This document shows positions 16,969 to 25,365 of a stretch of 64,000 nt of DNA, piece after piece (the first letter of the stretch is position 1; every line of letters begins with the position of its first letter). The position numbers were made by a program, and so were the translations under genes. The notes under the pieces are model-generated. The model ran no database searches and was not told the DNA's origin. It saw only the letters and a list, made by a program, of their open reading frames with translations. Origin of the DNA: CAYNHT01 sp964397485 (GTDB lineage Bacteria; Bacillota_I; Bacilli_A; RF39; UBA660); the NCBI GenBank assembly GCA_964397485.1, contig CAYNHT010000004.1, forward strand, positions 121,784 to 185,783, read 5' to 3'.

Positions 16969-17415
16969 CTATCTAAAAAATATAAAAGTAAAGCTAATGC
17001 TAGTTACTATAGCTAAGACCATTCCCATTAATACTTCAATTGGGTTGTGACCAAGTTCCTCTTTTAAATGTTTAATACCCAATTTATATTCTTTATTAAT
17101 AAGTTCTTCGGCTATTTTGTTTATTGATTCAGCTTGTCTACCACTTTCCATTCTAAGTCCCATAGCATCATATGCCACAACAAATGAAAGCACTAATGCG
17201 ATTGCGAATAGTGGCGTATGAAAGCCTTCGTTAAGTCCTAACATCATAGCTAGAGAAAAAGTAAATGAACTATGAGAACTTGGCATACCACCACTTCCGT
17301 TAAACAATCTCCCCCATTTTAGTCTGTTTTCTCTTTTTGATTCTATAGTAAATTTTATTATTTGAGCTAAAAATAATGTTGCAAAAGCAACAATTAAATA
17401 TTTATAGTCTGACAT
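16969..17415 (-). CDS. Divergent PAP2 family membrane protein (YuiD-like)
   Basis: About 148 residues with four predicted membrane helices. Seen: GGMPSSHSSFTF, the diagnostic stretch of the divergent PAP2 (acid phosphatase/vanadium-haloperoxidase-related) family, with later YDAMGLRMESGRQAE and LGHNPIEVLMG. The ATG at 17415 has AGGTGG five bases before it; an in-frame GTG three codons upstream overlaps that site. It follows recO closely. Activity of this branch is unproven; a lipid-phosphate phosphatase role is only suggested. Confidence 0.88.
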   Translation of the reverse strand: MSDYKYLIVAFATLFLAQIIKFTIESKRENRLKWGRLFNGSGGMPSSHSSFTFSLAMMLGLNEGFHTPLFAIALVLSFVVAYDAMGLRMESGRQAESINKIAEELINKEYKLGIKHLKEELGHNPIEVLMGMVLAIVTSISFTFIFFR

Positions 17416-17424
17416 AATTACCAC

Positions 17425-18159
17425 CTAACTTATTTTATTTAAATTTTTTAAAAAAGTCTTACTTTTTAAATATAAACCTGTGTACTGATCATAATACTCA
17501 TCTAAAAAATCATTAATCTCACGTTTTACCTGATCACTAATATCTAATTTTGATATTTTAGAAATATCAACATAACAAAACATTCTTATCATCTTAATTG
17601 TTTTAGAACTAACTATTTTTTCGTTCTTGTAGCACCTATTACATATGTAACCGCCCTTATTACTAGATAAAGTAGCAATAGAGTTAGTTGAGCCACATAT
17701 AGAACAAGCATCTATAATTGGCATTACGCCTAAGTGATCCAAATATTTCAATTCTAATATATTAGAAATAACCATTGGGTCAAATCCTTCATTTATTTTT
17801 ATTAAACTATTAACAAACAGTTCATATATTTCTGTTTGATAACTTTGTTTCATAACCTGTTCTGTTAAATCTAAAAGAAAACTAGCATAGCTAATTCTTT
17901 TAATATCAGTCTTAATATTTCTAAAACTATCAATTACATCAACACTAATTAAAGAAGATAATTTTCCTGGTTTATAATAAAGATTGAAATACCCATAAGT
18001 AAGTTTTCCTGTAACACTACGAAGTTCACTTTTCATTGATTTACAACCTTTTGCGATAACACCAATAACACCATAATTTCTAGTAACAACATTTAATATC
18101 TTACTGGTCTCGCTATAGTCTTTTTCACTTATAACTATTCCTTCAATCTTTTCTATCAT
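17425..18159 (-). CDS. recO: DNA repair protein RecO
   Basis: 244 residues. N-terminal OB fold (IEGIVISEKDYSETSKILNVVTRNYGVIGVIAKGC), then the helical domain and a zinc-binding site formed by CSICGS and CNRCYKNE. Known role: loads RecA onto SSB-coated single-stranded DNA with RecR in recombinational repair. Position downstream of era and yqzL matches the Bacillus order, with a DUF1653 gene inserted between. Confidence 0.95.
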   Translation of the reverse strand: MIEKIEGIVISEKDYSETSKILNVVTRNYGVIGVIAKGCKSMKSELRSVTGKLTYGYFNLYYKPGKLSSLISVDVIDSFRNIKTDIKRISYASFLLDLTEQVMKQSYQTEIYELFVNSLIKINEGFDPMVISNILELKYLDHLGVMPIIDACSICGSTNSIATLSSNKGGYICNRCYKNEKIVSSKTIKMIRMFCYVDISKISKLDISDQVKREINDFLDEYYDQYTGLYLKSKTFLKNLNKIS

Positions 18160-18173
18160 ATTACCACGACCTT

Positions 18174-18434
18174 CTAGTCAATTAGTTCAAAACGATATTT
18201 TTGAGAAACCTCTGGATATTTTTCTTTATCTACTTCTGATAAAAACATATCATAATCCCTGACCCATATTTTATTATCTCCGTATTGGGCTTGATATACT
18301 ACTACCTTTTTAGGTTCATCATCATTATTAGTCTCACTATCATTAGCTATCATTAAAATGCGATATTCTCTTCCTTTAAAATGTCTATAAAGTCCTCCAA
18401 CTACAATTTCTCTTAGTTTTGTATCCACTAACAC
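18174..18434 (-). CDS. DUF1653 domain protein
   Basis: 86 residues with the DUF1653 pattern: GGLYRHFKGREYRILMIA, KVVVYQAQYGDNKIWVRDYDMFLSEV. Function unknown; such small beta-rich proteins are widespread in bacteria. The GTG start overlaps the TAG of the upstream yqzL-like gene (TAGTG), and GAAAGGGAG at the end of that gene is its ribosome site. It is inserted between yqzL and recO, neighbours in Bacillus. Confidence 0.85.
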   Translation of the reverse strand: MLVDTKLREIVVGGLYRHFKGREYRILMIANDSETNNDDEPKKVVVYQAQYGDNKIWVRDYDMFLSEVDKEKYPEVSQKYRFELID

Positions 18435-18520
18435 TACTCCCTTTCTAAATCTTTTATTTTCATATAATACTCTATCTTACCTGTATTTTTAAATAATTGC
18501 CATAAAATTTCTTTATTCAT
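18434..18520 (-). CDS. yqzL: YqzL-like small protein (28 residues)
   Basis: Translation gives MNKEILWQLFKNTGKIEYYM and eight more residues, ending in TAG. The W-x2-F-x2-TG-x-I-x3 spacing is the pattern of YqzL, a roughly 45-residue protein encoded between era and recO in Bacillus, exactly its place here. GGTGG precedes the ATG with short spacing. It is shorter than usual. Function unknown. The identification rests on pattern and synteny. Confidence 0.72.
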   Translation of the reverse strand: MNKEILWQLFKNTGKIEYYMKIKDLERE

Positions 18521-18572
18521 AGTAACCACCTTTCAATAATATAGTGGTTTCTTTTTTTATTCTTTATGCGAA

Positions 18573-19457
18573 TTATTCAAAATTACTATAGCCAAATTCT
18601 GTCAAATATTTTTCCTTATCACGCCATTTTTTTATTGTCTTAACGAATAAGTCTAAATATACCTTTTGACCTAACAATTGTTCTATTTCTTTTCTAGATA
18701 AAATACCTATTTCTTTTATCTTACTACCTTGTCTTCCTATTATAATCTTTTTTAACGAATCCCTATCTACTATAATAGCTACATTAATTGTATAATTATT
18801 TTTACCTTTTTCAATCCATTCTACTACACAAGTCATAGAATGTGGTACTTCTTCCTCAGTTAGATTAAAAACTTTTTCTCTAACTATTTCAGCTATTAAA
18901 AATTCAATAGATTTATTTGTAAACTGGTTATCATCAAAATATTTTATACTATCTGGAAGATACTTTTTTATAACTTTTACTAATGTATCTGTATTATTAT
19001 TTTTCAAAGCTGATAGTGGCACTATCTCTTTAAAATTATATAAATCTTTATACTCATCAATTTTCAATAAAATTTGATCTTTAGATAACTTATCAATTTT
19101 ATTAATTACTAAAATAACTGGTTTTGTTACTTCCTTTAATTTTTCGATAACGTATTTATCGCCACCACCTAATTTTTCACTTCCATCAACTAAAAAAACA
19201 ATAACATCAACATCATCTATACTATAGTATGCTTGTCTATTTAAATATTTACCTAATTTATGGGTTGGCTTATGAATACCAGGGGTATCAACAAATACAA
19301 TTTGTGTTTCTTCTTCATTATATATTCCTTGAATTATATTGCGCGTTGTTTGAGGTTTATTTGAGGTTATAGCAACCTTTTTACCAACAATACCATTAAG
19401 TAAAGTTGATTTACCTACATTAGGTCTTCCTATAAAACTAACAAATCCTGATTTCAA
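18573..19457 (-). CDS. era: GTPase Era
   Basis: 294 residues. G1 GRPNVGKST, G2 region QTTRNIIQG, G3 DTPGIHKP, G4 NKIDKL, G5 SALKNNN, and a C-terminal KH domain with IIGRQGSKIKEIG. Known role: binds the 3' end of 16S rRNA and aids maturation of the 30S subunit. The TTG start overlaps the cdd stop (TTGA), with GAGGAT six bases upstream. Confidence 0.97.
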   Translation of the reverse strand: MKSGFVSFIGRPNVGKSTLLNGIVGKKVAITSNKPQTTRNIIQGIYNEEETQIVFVDTPGIHKPTHKLGKYLNRQAYYSIDDVDVIVFLVDGSEKLGGGDKYVIEKLKEVTKPVILVINKIDKLSKDQILLKIDEYKDLYNFKEIVPLSALKNNNTDTLVKVIKKYLPDSIKYFDDNQFTNKSIEFLIAEIVREKVFNLTEEEVPHSMTCVVEWIEKGKNNYTINVAIIVDRDSLKKIIIGRQGSKIKEIGILSRKEIEQLLGQKVYLDLFVKTIKKWRDKEKYLTEFGYSNFE

Positions 19458-19837
19458 TTTAAATCCTCAACTGAAAATGGATGAACTATAATATCGCGCA
19501 TTTTATAGTTTTTAGTTTCTTCTTTATTCATAAGTATTAAATCAGCATCCATATCAAAAAATTCCGCAATAACTTGTCTACATATAAAACAAGGAAAAGC
19601 TAGTTTATCACTTGCTACCATAACATATAAAGTCTTAAAATCTCCTTTTTTATATCCTTCTTTTACAGCAGTATTAATAGCGTTTCTCTCAGCACATATA
19701 GTAGCACCATAAGAGGCATTTTCGACGTTTACACCACCAAATACTTGTCCATCATTAGTAACAACTATTGCCGCAACATGATAATTAGAATAAGGTGCAT
19801 ACGCATTTTTTAATAATTCACTTAATTTTTCTTTCAT
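19454..19837 (-). CDS. cdd: Cytidine deaminase
   Basis: 127 residues, homotetrameric type. Zinc ligands and catalytic Glu: CAERNAI and PCFICRQV; substrate-loop pattern APYSNYHVAA and NVENASYGATIC. It converts cytidine or deoxycytidine to uridine in pyrimidine salvage. AAGGAGG precedes the ATG; it overlaps era by 4 bases. Confidence 0.97.
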   Translation of the reverse strand: MKEKLSELLKNAYAPYSNYHVAAIVVTNDGQVFGGVNVENASYGATICAERNAINTAVKEGYKKGDFKTLYVMVASDKLAFPCFICRQVIAEFFDMDADLILMNKEETKNYKMRDIIVHPFSVEDLN

Positions 19838-19854
19838 AATTACCTCCTTAAATA

Positions 19855-20253
19855 CTACACTAACATTTCAATAATTTTTGGCATAAATATAATTAATCCA
19901 CTAGCAAAAGCGACTGTTGAAAATACAAACACAGCAGCAGATGCTGTATCTTTTGCTATTTTAGCTAACGGATGGATCTTAGGGCACGCTAGGTCAACTA
20001 CTGCTTCTAATGACGTATTTATCAATTCTGTTGCTAGAACAAGCCCCATTAATATTAAGCATAAAAGCCATTCTGTTAAACTTATTTTAACCCATAATCC
20101 CACTACAATAACAAAGACAGTTATAAATAAGTGGATTGTCATACTTTGCTCGTATTTATAAGCGTACTTTAGTCCATCTATTGAATATCCAAAACTATTA
20201 TAAAATCGTTTAAACCCTCTTCTTTTTTGTTTATCTCTTGATTCCATATCCAT
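19855..20253 (-). CDS. dgkA: Diacylglycerol/undecaprenol kinase family protein
   Basis: 132 residues with three membrane helices. The signature GLVLATELINTSLEAVVDLACPK with KDTASAAVFVF defines the DgkA family; in Gram-positives the substrate is usually undecaprenol, linking it to cell-wall lipid carrier recycling. The ATG lies inside ybeY (23-base overlap), with AGGAG ten bases ahead. Order ybeY-dgkA-cdd-era matches Bacillus. Confidence 0.95.
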   Translation of the reverse strand: MDMESRDKQKRRGFKRFYNSFGYSIDGLKYAYKYEQSMTIHLFITVFVIVVGLWVKISLTEWLLCLILMGLVLATELINTSLEAVVDLACPKIHPLAKIAKDTASAAVFVFSTVAFASGLIIFMPKIIEMLV

Positions 20254-20677
20254 TTAATATCAACTCCTGTTTTTCAAACATTTCTAATTCTTCTTTTTCA
20301 TTCATATGATCATATCCTAGTAAGTGGAGAAAGCCATGTATTGATAAAAAGGCTACTTCTCGTAAAAAACTATGACCATAGTCATTAGCCTGTTGTTTAG
20401 CTTTATCGATTGATATATAAATATCACCAAGCAATCTAATATTTTCCAAGCTAACATCCATATTGTCTTCTAGTGCAAATGATATTACATCGGTAGGACG
20501 ATCAACATTACGATATTGTTTGTTTAAATCATGAATAGTATCATTATCAACTATAATAATATTAAATTCAATATTATCTAACTTTTCATAACTTATTGCA
20601 TAATCAATAAGTTTTTTTATTTCTTCTAATTCTTTAATCTCTTCTTTTGTTTCATTAAAAAAACCAATATTATTCAT
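20231..20677 (-). CDS. ybeY: Endoribonuclease YbeY
   Basis: 148 residues. Metal-binding HGFLHLLGYDH near the C-terminus, preceded by RNVDRPTDVISFAL and LLGDIYISID. Known role: rRNA maturation and 70S quality control. GTAGGAG precedes the ATG. phoH and yqfF, which lie between yqfD and ybeY in Bacillus, are missing here and a VanZ-like gene takes their place. Confidence 0.96.
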   Translation of the reverse strand: MNNIGFFNETKEEIKELEEIKKLIDYAISYEKLDNIEFNIIIVDNDTIHDLNKQYRNVDRPTDVISFALEDNMDVSLENIRLLGDIYISIDKAKQQANDYGHSFLREVAFLSIHGFLHLLGYDHMNEKEELEMFEKQELILNGYGIKR

Positions 20678-20680
20678 AAT

Positions 20681-21292
20681 CTATACTCCTACATTTATAA
20701 TTTCTAGCAAATACAATATAATTCCTAAAAGAACCAATATTATTATTATATTATAAATTAGGCTATTTTTCAACAACTTAGGCAAATGTTCTTTTATGTT
20801 GTTAAGTCCAAGATAAAGATAAAACCCTACTACACCACCAGTTAAATTAAGCAAAATATCGTCTATATCAAACACGCGCCCAATTATAGATTGCGTTGTT
20901 TCAATAGTAGCCGAAGTAAATAAAGTTAGTACTAAAATAAGATAAGGTTTTTTAAGTTTTAAAAAATATGAGACGAAAAAACCATAAGGTACAAACATAA
21001 TCATATTACCAACAACATTTTTAAAAAACAATTTAGTTCCAAAGTTATATCGGAACATCTCTTTAAATGGAATATAATTAGAAGTTGACCAACTAACGTC
21101 TTGAAAAGTTACGACATAAAACAGACATAAAATATATATTACAAAACCAAGAGACAATATTTCTTTATATAAAACTATTTTCTTGTTGTTTTTAACAAGA
21201 TAAGCAAGTCTGATAGATGCAAGAACAACACAAAAAATTAAAATCATTGGCCAAATCTTTTCAAATATACTTACTAATGTAGCTCTAAGCAT
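20681..21292 (-). CDS. VanZ-like family membrane protein
   Basis: 203 residues with five or six membrane helices. VanZ-type features: YIPFKEMF early, NVVGNMIMFVPYGFF in the middle, ETTQSIIGRVFDIDDILLN and GGVVGFYL. VanZ itself gives low-level teicoplanin resistance; most homologues have no known role, so resistance should not be inferred. It lies between yqfD and ybeY. Confidence 0.85.
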   Translation of the reverse strand: MLRATLVSIFEKIWPMILIFCVVLASIRLAYLVKNNKKIVLYKEILSLGFVIYILCLFYVVTFQDVSWSTSNYIPFKEMFRYNFGTKLFFKNVVGNMIMFVPYGFFVSYFLKLKKPYLILVLTLFTSATIETTQSIIGRVFDIDDILLNLTGGVVGFYLYLGLNNIKEHLPKLLKNSLIYNIIIILVLLGIILYLLEIINVGV

Positions 21293-21302
21293 CTTACCAC
21301 CT

Positions 21303-22502
21303 CTACTCTAACGATTCTTCTGGAATTATTTCTTCTATTTTTTGATAACTTGTTATATTTTCATGAATAGCAAAAAACATCTCTACTTCTATTGTACTAT
21401 TTCTGATATTAACTTTCAAACAATTTTGATTAATTATGTACTCTTTGTCATTTAATTTACTTTCCATCTTCTTTCGTGCTAATAAAGTAGCTTTATTTAT
21501 AGCTTCATCTTCTGTGTTAAATTCCTCGATTAACTTAACCTCTTTTTGATTGTCCCATATAAGTTTAATCGGCAACCAACTATTTTCTAATAACACTACT
21601 TCTTCACTTTTTTTGTATTTAAAAGACTTAAAATTAAATAATTCTATTTTTCTATTTAAAAATTGCAATACTAAAACCTTTTTCTTTTTACCAGTTATTT
21701 TTTCTTCTTTATATACTAATGGATATTCAACTTTAGTCTCATACCACACTTCACCAAAAACAACACCTTCTGCTTTAGTAACTTGTTTTGTCGCATCATT
21801 TAGTTTTATTTCACCACTAATTATAACATCACCAGGTCTTACATAATCATTTATTTGTTTTAATATCATACCACTTTGTGCTTCTACACTTCTTATTATA
21901 GCACTCCTACTAGCGACAACATGGCGATTCACATCATCATCTTCTATTATGGGCAGTTTTCTTTCTTGAACTCTTATTACATATTTTGTACCAACTATTT
22001 CTATTTCTAGCCACTCTATTTTATCTTTATGTTTAGTAATAATACTTTCTTTTATTTCTTGCAATTTACTAAAATTCTTTTTAAAACTATTCTTTTTAAT
22101 TCCATTGACTTCTAACTCCTTAGAAATCAGTGTTCTTAAATCTTTATTAGTATGGACAATTTCTATTTTAAATATAATATTCGATAAAAAAATCAAAAAT
22201 GATATACCTAATATTAAAAATAATATAAGGATTCTATTTATGTCTATAACCTTTTTTATTTTTATCATTCCATATGTATCTACTACATATATATCATATA
22301 TAGTTTTTATTTCCTTTATTTTTTCATAATCATCTTTATATATTTTTATATTCACTTCATTACGACTAGGATAAGTAATATTTAATAATTCTATTTTTTT
22401 ATTAATGATTTTCCTTATAAACCGTTCAATATTTTTACCCTTTATATTTAACTTTATAACACTTTTAAACTTATATATAAAATCATTTTTCAAGTCTCTC
22501 AC
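21303..22502 (-). CDS. yqfD: Sporulation protein YqfD
   Basis: 399 residues, the usual length. An N-terminal cytosolic domain, one membrane segment (ILILFLILGISFLIFLSNIIF), and a long outer domain with VEAQSGMILKQINDYVRPGDVIISGEI, typical of YqfD. Known from Bacillus and Clostridium as mother-cell, sigma-E-controlled and needed for efficient sporulation. Its GTG overlaps the TGA of yqfC; an alternative TTG start three codons in has a better ribosome site (AAGGTGAG). Confidence 0.9.
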   Translation of the reverse strand: MRDLKNDFIYKFKSVIKLNIKGKNIERFIRKIINKKIELLNITYPSRNEVNIKIYKDDYEKIKEIKTIYDIYVVDTYGMIKIKKVIDINRILILFLILGISFLIFLSNIIFKIEIVHTNKDLRTLISKELEVNGIKKNSFKKNFSKLQEIKESIITKHKDKIEWLEIEIVGTKYVIRVQERKLPIIEDDDVNRHVVASRSAIIRSVEAQSGMILKQINDYVRPGDVIISGEIKLNDATKQVTKAEGVVFGEVWYETKVEYPLVYKEEKITGKKKKVLVLQFLNRKIELFNFKSFKYKKSEEVVLLENSWLPIKLIWDNQKEVKLIEEFNTEDEAINKATLLARKKMESKLNDKEYIINQNCLKVNIRNSTIEVEMFFAIHENITSYQKIEEIIPEESLE

Positions 22503-22738
22503 CTTAATTCTATATTCTTAATTACTCCGGTTATCAACACCTCATCATGCAGTAACTTAGATACAACCAAATTACTCCCGGATATTAAAACTTCACCTTC
22601 ACTATAAATAATTGATACCTTATTAGAATCAAAGTGACCTATACTTATATAATTAACGATATTAACTTTATTTTTATAAATATTGATTGTAAATTCTTCT
22701 TCTAAAATATAATTACGGATTTTACTGATTATCTTCAT
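22499..22738 (-). CDS. yqfC: Sporulation protein YqfC
   Basis: 79 residues, YabP/YqfC family (INIYKNKVNIVNYISIGHFDSNKVSIIYSEGEVLISGSNL). Co-encoded with yqfD in nearly all spore-formers; it overlaps yqfD by 4 bases. Presence supports a sporulation programme. ATAGGTGAT precedes the ATG. I see no convincing sigma-E promoter in the 90 bases upstream. Confidence 0.88.
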   Translation of the reverse strand: MKIISKIRNYILEEEFTINIYKNKVNIVNYISIGHFDSNKVSIIYSEGEVLISGSNLVVSKLLHDEVLITGVIKNIELR

Positions 22739-22821
22739 ACGATCACCTATATAAGTCTATTAAAAAAGCAATTTATTTATGAGTTATGAAGGTAAATAAT
22801 AAATAGAATTGTTTAGGGCAT

Positions 22822-22855
22822 AAAAAAACTAGTTATTATTTTCGATAACAACTAG
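22822..22855 (-). terminator. Terminator of the STAS-like gene
   Basis: On minus, CTAGTTGTTAT...ATAATAACTAG followed by TTTTTTT; it overlaps the stop codon at 22829. Confidence 0.75.
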
Positions 22856-23077
22856 ATTTCCTCCATATTTTATATCATAATCATCAAGGAAACTATAAAA
22901 TGCATCTGTTTCTATATATGAACTATTCTTAACATCAATTACAATATCATAAATACTATACTCATCAATTATATAATACATCTTTTTTCGAAGCTTTTTT
23001 AGATTGTCTTTATTAATAACGCCTTCAATATTTATATATAAGGTGTTTTTACTAAACTCAATATTTGTCTTGAACAC
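22829..23077 (-). CDS. Small STAS-like protein
   Basis: About 82 residues with alternating strand/helix pattern of a STAS domain (strand, INIEGVINKDNLKKLRKKMYYIID, then YDIVIDVKNSSYIETDAFYSFL, then a final strand GGNLVVIE). The GTG at 23077 has GGAAGGTGAT ahead; earlier in-frame starts to 23107 would embed that site. STAS proteins act as anti-anti-sigma factors, but the phosphorylatable Ser context of SpoIIAA (DSSG) is not clearly kept. It is divergent from murT. Role unknown. Confidence 0.6.
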   Translation of the reverse strand: MFKTNIEFSKNTLYINIEGVINKDNLKKLRKKMYYIIDEYSIYDIVIDVKNSSYIETDAFYSFLDDYDIKYGGNLVVIENNN

Positions 23078-23197
23078 ATTATCACCTTCCGAGATAAATA
23101 ATAACACATCTAATTTACAATTATAATGGTTTCGACAAAACTAGAAAAAAAATGTTTTTTCCATATTTTTTACCTACTCCTTTATGTCGAAATGTGT

Positions 23198-23203
23198 TAT
23201 AAT
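23198..23203 (+). promoter_or_regulatory. Extended -10 box for murT-gatD
   Basis: TG-T-TATAAT directly ahead of murT; no good -35 box at the right distance, so recognition would rely on the extended -10. Confidence 0.5.
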
Positions 23204-23221
23204 TTATTAAGAGGTGTTAAT

Positions 23222-24541
23222 ATGAGACCATTAATAATGATAATATGTAAAACAATCGGATTTGTATTAAAAAAATTAGGAAGAGGATCTGTTTATCCGG
23301 GGACTTTAGCCCTGAAAATGGACGATAGAATTTTAAATTATTTTAAAATGCCTGAGATAACTATTTGCGTAACTGGCACTACCGGAAAAACGAGTATTTC
23401 AGGAACTTTAACTGAAATATATAAGAATGCCGGATATAAAGTTGGACACAATTCTAAAGGGTCAAACCTTAGACTAGGGGTTCTAACTTGTCTAATTGAA
23501 AATTCTAACATATTCGGTAAAATTAAAAGTGATGTCCTAGTTTTAGAAGTCGATGAAAGATACATAAAACATGTTTTTAAAACTATCAAACCAAATTATT
23601 TTATTATCAATAATCTATCTCGTGATCAATTAGCTCGTAATGGACATTTCGATATTGTATGGGATGATATAAATGCTAATATAAATAAAAATGTTCATCT
23701 TATTTTAAATGCTGATGACCCTATGATAACTAAATTTAGTATTAATCACAAAGGTAAAACAACTTTTTATGGTCTTAGTAAAACAAAGTATTCTAAGAAG
23801 AACAATGATATGAATAATTTAGATTTGCTATATTGCCCGAAATGTAATAAAAAATTAAAATTTGATTATTTCCATTATGGTAATTTAGGATCTTATGAGT
23901 GTCCTAGTTGTGATTTTAAAAGAACAACTCCGAATTATGAAGCAAAACTTATTGATGATAATAAATTTATTGTTGATAATGTTGAGATAAAAATGAGTAA
24001 TAATGCTTTATATAATGTTTATAATTTACTTGCTTGTTATGTAACCGCTGTTACATCTGGGGTATCTAAAGAAAAAATAGTTGATACTCTTAATAACTTA
24101 TCTTTAAAAATCAAACGCTTAGATGTTGTAAAATTAGATGATAAAGATTGTGTCCTTTTACTAAGTAAAAACGAAACTCCTATTTCATATAATCAATCTT
24201 TGGAATATGTAAAAAAGCAATTAGGAAAAAAAACAGTTGTCGTTGGGTTTGATCGCGTGAGTGGAAGATATAATTTAAAAGACTTATCTTGGTTATGGGA
24301 TATAAATTTTGAACTATTAAATGATGATTCGATTAACAAAATTATATGTGTTGGTAATTTTGCAAATGATATAGCTGTTAGATTAAAATATGCTGATATT
24401 GATTCTAAAAAAATTGTTGTTTGTATCTCATCTTCTGAAATGTTAGAAACGGTTAGAAAATATGCACTTGATACAACTTATTGTATGTTATATTTCGATG
24501 TTGAAAAAACATTCAAAAAATTATTAAAGCAGGAGGGTTAA
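23222..24541 (+). CDS. murT: Lipid II isoglutaminyl synthase subunit MurT (Mur ligase family)
   Basis: About 439 residues. Mur ligase P-loop VTGTTGKTSISG near residue 50, a zinc-ribbon insertion (CPKCNKKL...CPSCDFKR) typical of MurT, and a C-terminal DUF1727 domain. Known role: with GatD, amidates the D-Glu of lipid II to D-isoglutamine using ATP, at the cytoplasmic face. The start at 23222 is chosen because AAGAGGTG precedes it and MRPLIMIICKTIGF is a normal MurT start; an upstream frame to 23126 has no ribosome site. gatD follows after one base. Confidence 0.93.
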   Translation: MRPLIMIICKTIGFVLKKLGRGSVYPGTLALKMDDRILNYFKMPEITICVTGTTGKTSISGTLTEIYKNAGYKVGHNSKGSNLRLGVLTCLIENSNIFGKIKSDVLVLEVDERYIKHVFKTIKPNYFIINNLSRDQLARNGHFDIVWDDINANINKNVHLILNADDPMITKFSINHKGKTTFYGLSKTKYSKKNNDMNNLDLLYCPKCNKKLKFDYFHYGNLGSYECPSCDFKRTTPNYEAKLIDDNKFIVDNVEIKMSNNALYNVYNLLACYVTAVTSGVSKEKIVDTLNNLSLKIKRLDVVKLDDKDCVLLLSKNETPISYNQSLEYVKKQLGKKTVVVGFDRVSGRYNLKDLSWLWDINFELLNDDSINKIICVGNFANDIAVRLKYADIDSKKIVVCISSSEMLETVRKYALDTTYCMLYFDVEKTFKKLLKQEG

Positions 24542-24542
24542 T

Positions 24543-25280
24543 ATGAAATTTACGATTGGATATTTATATTATGATTTATTAAATTTATATGGCGAAAATG
24601 GTAATATTAAGGTTTTGAAAAAACAGTTAGAAAATCAAGGAATTAGTGTCTCTATTAATTTTGTTACTGTAGATGATGAATTAAATTTTGAAAAATATGA
24701 TTTGGTATATATTGGGGCTGGAACAGAAAACAACCAAAAAATTGCTCTTCGTCATTTATTAAAATATAAACAAGAAATTAAACTTGCTATTGAGAATAAT
24801 AAGTTTTTCCTTGTTACTGGTAATTCTATTGAACTTTTCGGCAAACATATTCTAGATAAGAAAAAAAGAAAATATCGAGCTTTGGAAGTATTTAAATATA
24901 GTGCTAAAGAAGAAGAATTTAGAATGATCGATGAATCGCTATTTAAAAGTGATTTAATTGAACAAGAAATAGTGGGATTCCAGAACCAAGGGAGTGTTAT
25001 AAAGGATTTAAAAAATCCGTTATTTAAAGTAATAAAGGGTATTGGTAGTTACCCTAATAGTAAAAATGAAGGACTTCATTACAATAATTTTTATGGAACT
25101 TATTTAGTTGGACCTATTTTAGTTAGAAATCCAGATTTATTAAAATATTTTATTAAAGAATTAGTATGTAGTAAGAATTCGAATTTTAAATTTAAAAAAT
25201 TTAATTTAAAACTTGAATATGATGCATATAATACATTCATAAACAATTTTTATAAAGAAGAAGTAAAAACAACTATTTAA
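24543..25280 (+). CDS. gatD: GatD-like glutamine amidotransferase, catalytic Cys and His apparently absent
   Basis: 245 residues, aligned by eye with GatD: start IGYLYYDLLNLYGENGNI, KYDLVYIGAGTENNQ, VGFQNQGS and NEGLHYNNFYGTYLVGPILVRNP. In Staphylococcus GatD the nucleophile lies in TICGGYQFLG; here the same place reads VTGNSIELFG with no Cys. The catalytic His of GTYLHGPIL is Val (GTYLVGPIL). So the glutaminase triad seems lost while the fold and the operon with murT (1-base gap) are kept. It may support MurT structurally with free ammonia, or the pair may do something else. The gene is intact with no frameshift. Confidence 0.85.
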   Translation: MKFTIGYLYYDLLNLYGENGNIKVLKKQLENQGISVSINFVTVDDELNFEKYDLVYIGAGTENNQKIALRHLLKYKQEIKLAIENNKFFLVTGNSIELFGKHILDKKKRKYRALEVFKYSAKEEEFRMIDESLFKSDLIEQEIVGFQNQGSVIKDLKNPLFKVIKGIGSYPNSKNEGLHYNNFYGTYLVGPILVRNPDLLKYFIKELVCSKNSNFKFKKFNLKLEYDAYNTFINNFYKEEVKTTI

Positions 25281-25297
25281 TAATAGTTGTCTTTTTC
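25268..25297 (+). terminator. Terminator of murT-gatD
   Basis: ACAACTATT-TAAT-AATAGTTGT followed by CTTTTT; the gatD stop lies in the loop region and the -35 box of the next gene lies in the 3' arm. Confidence 0.7.
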
Positions 25298-25315
25298 CCA
25301 AAAATTGTATATAAT
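25287..25315 (+). promoter_or_regulatory. Promoter of the GGDEF gene
   Basis: TTGTCT (25287-25292), 17-base spacer, TATAAT (25310-25315), about 50 bases ahead of the start codon. Confidence 0.65.
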
Positions 25316-25365
25316 GTTATATATATATTAAGTAGAATGCATCCGATCTAGAAAGAAGGAAATTT

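Noticed and set aside
22105..22329. Hydrophobic open frame antisense to yqfD
   Set aside because: Shadow of the YqfD membrane segment.
23126..23221. Longer N-terminus for MurT
   Set aside because: The extra 32 residues have no ribosome site, contain the promoter region, and are absent from the family.
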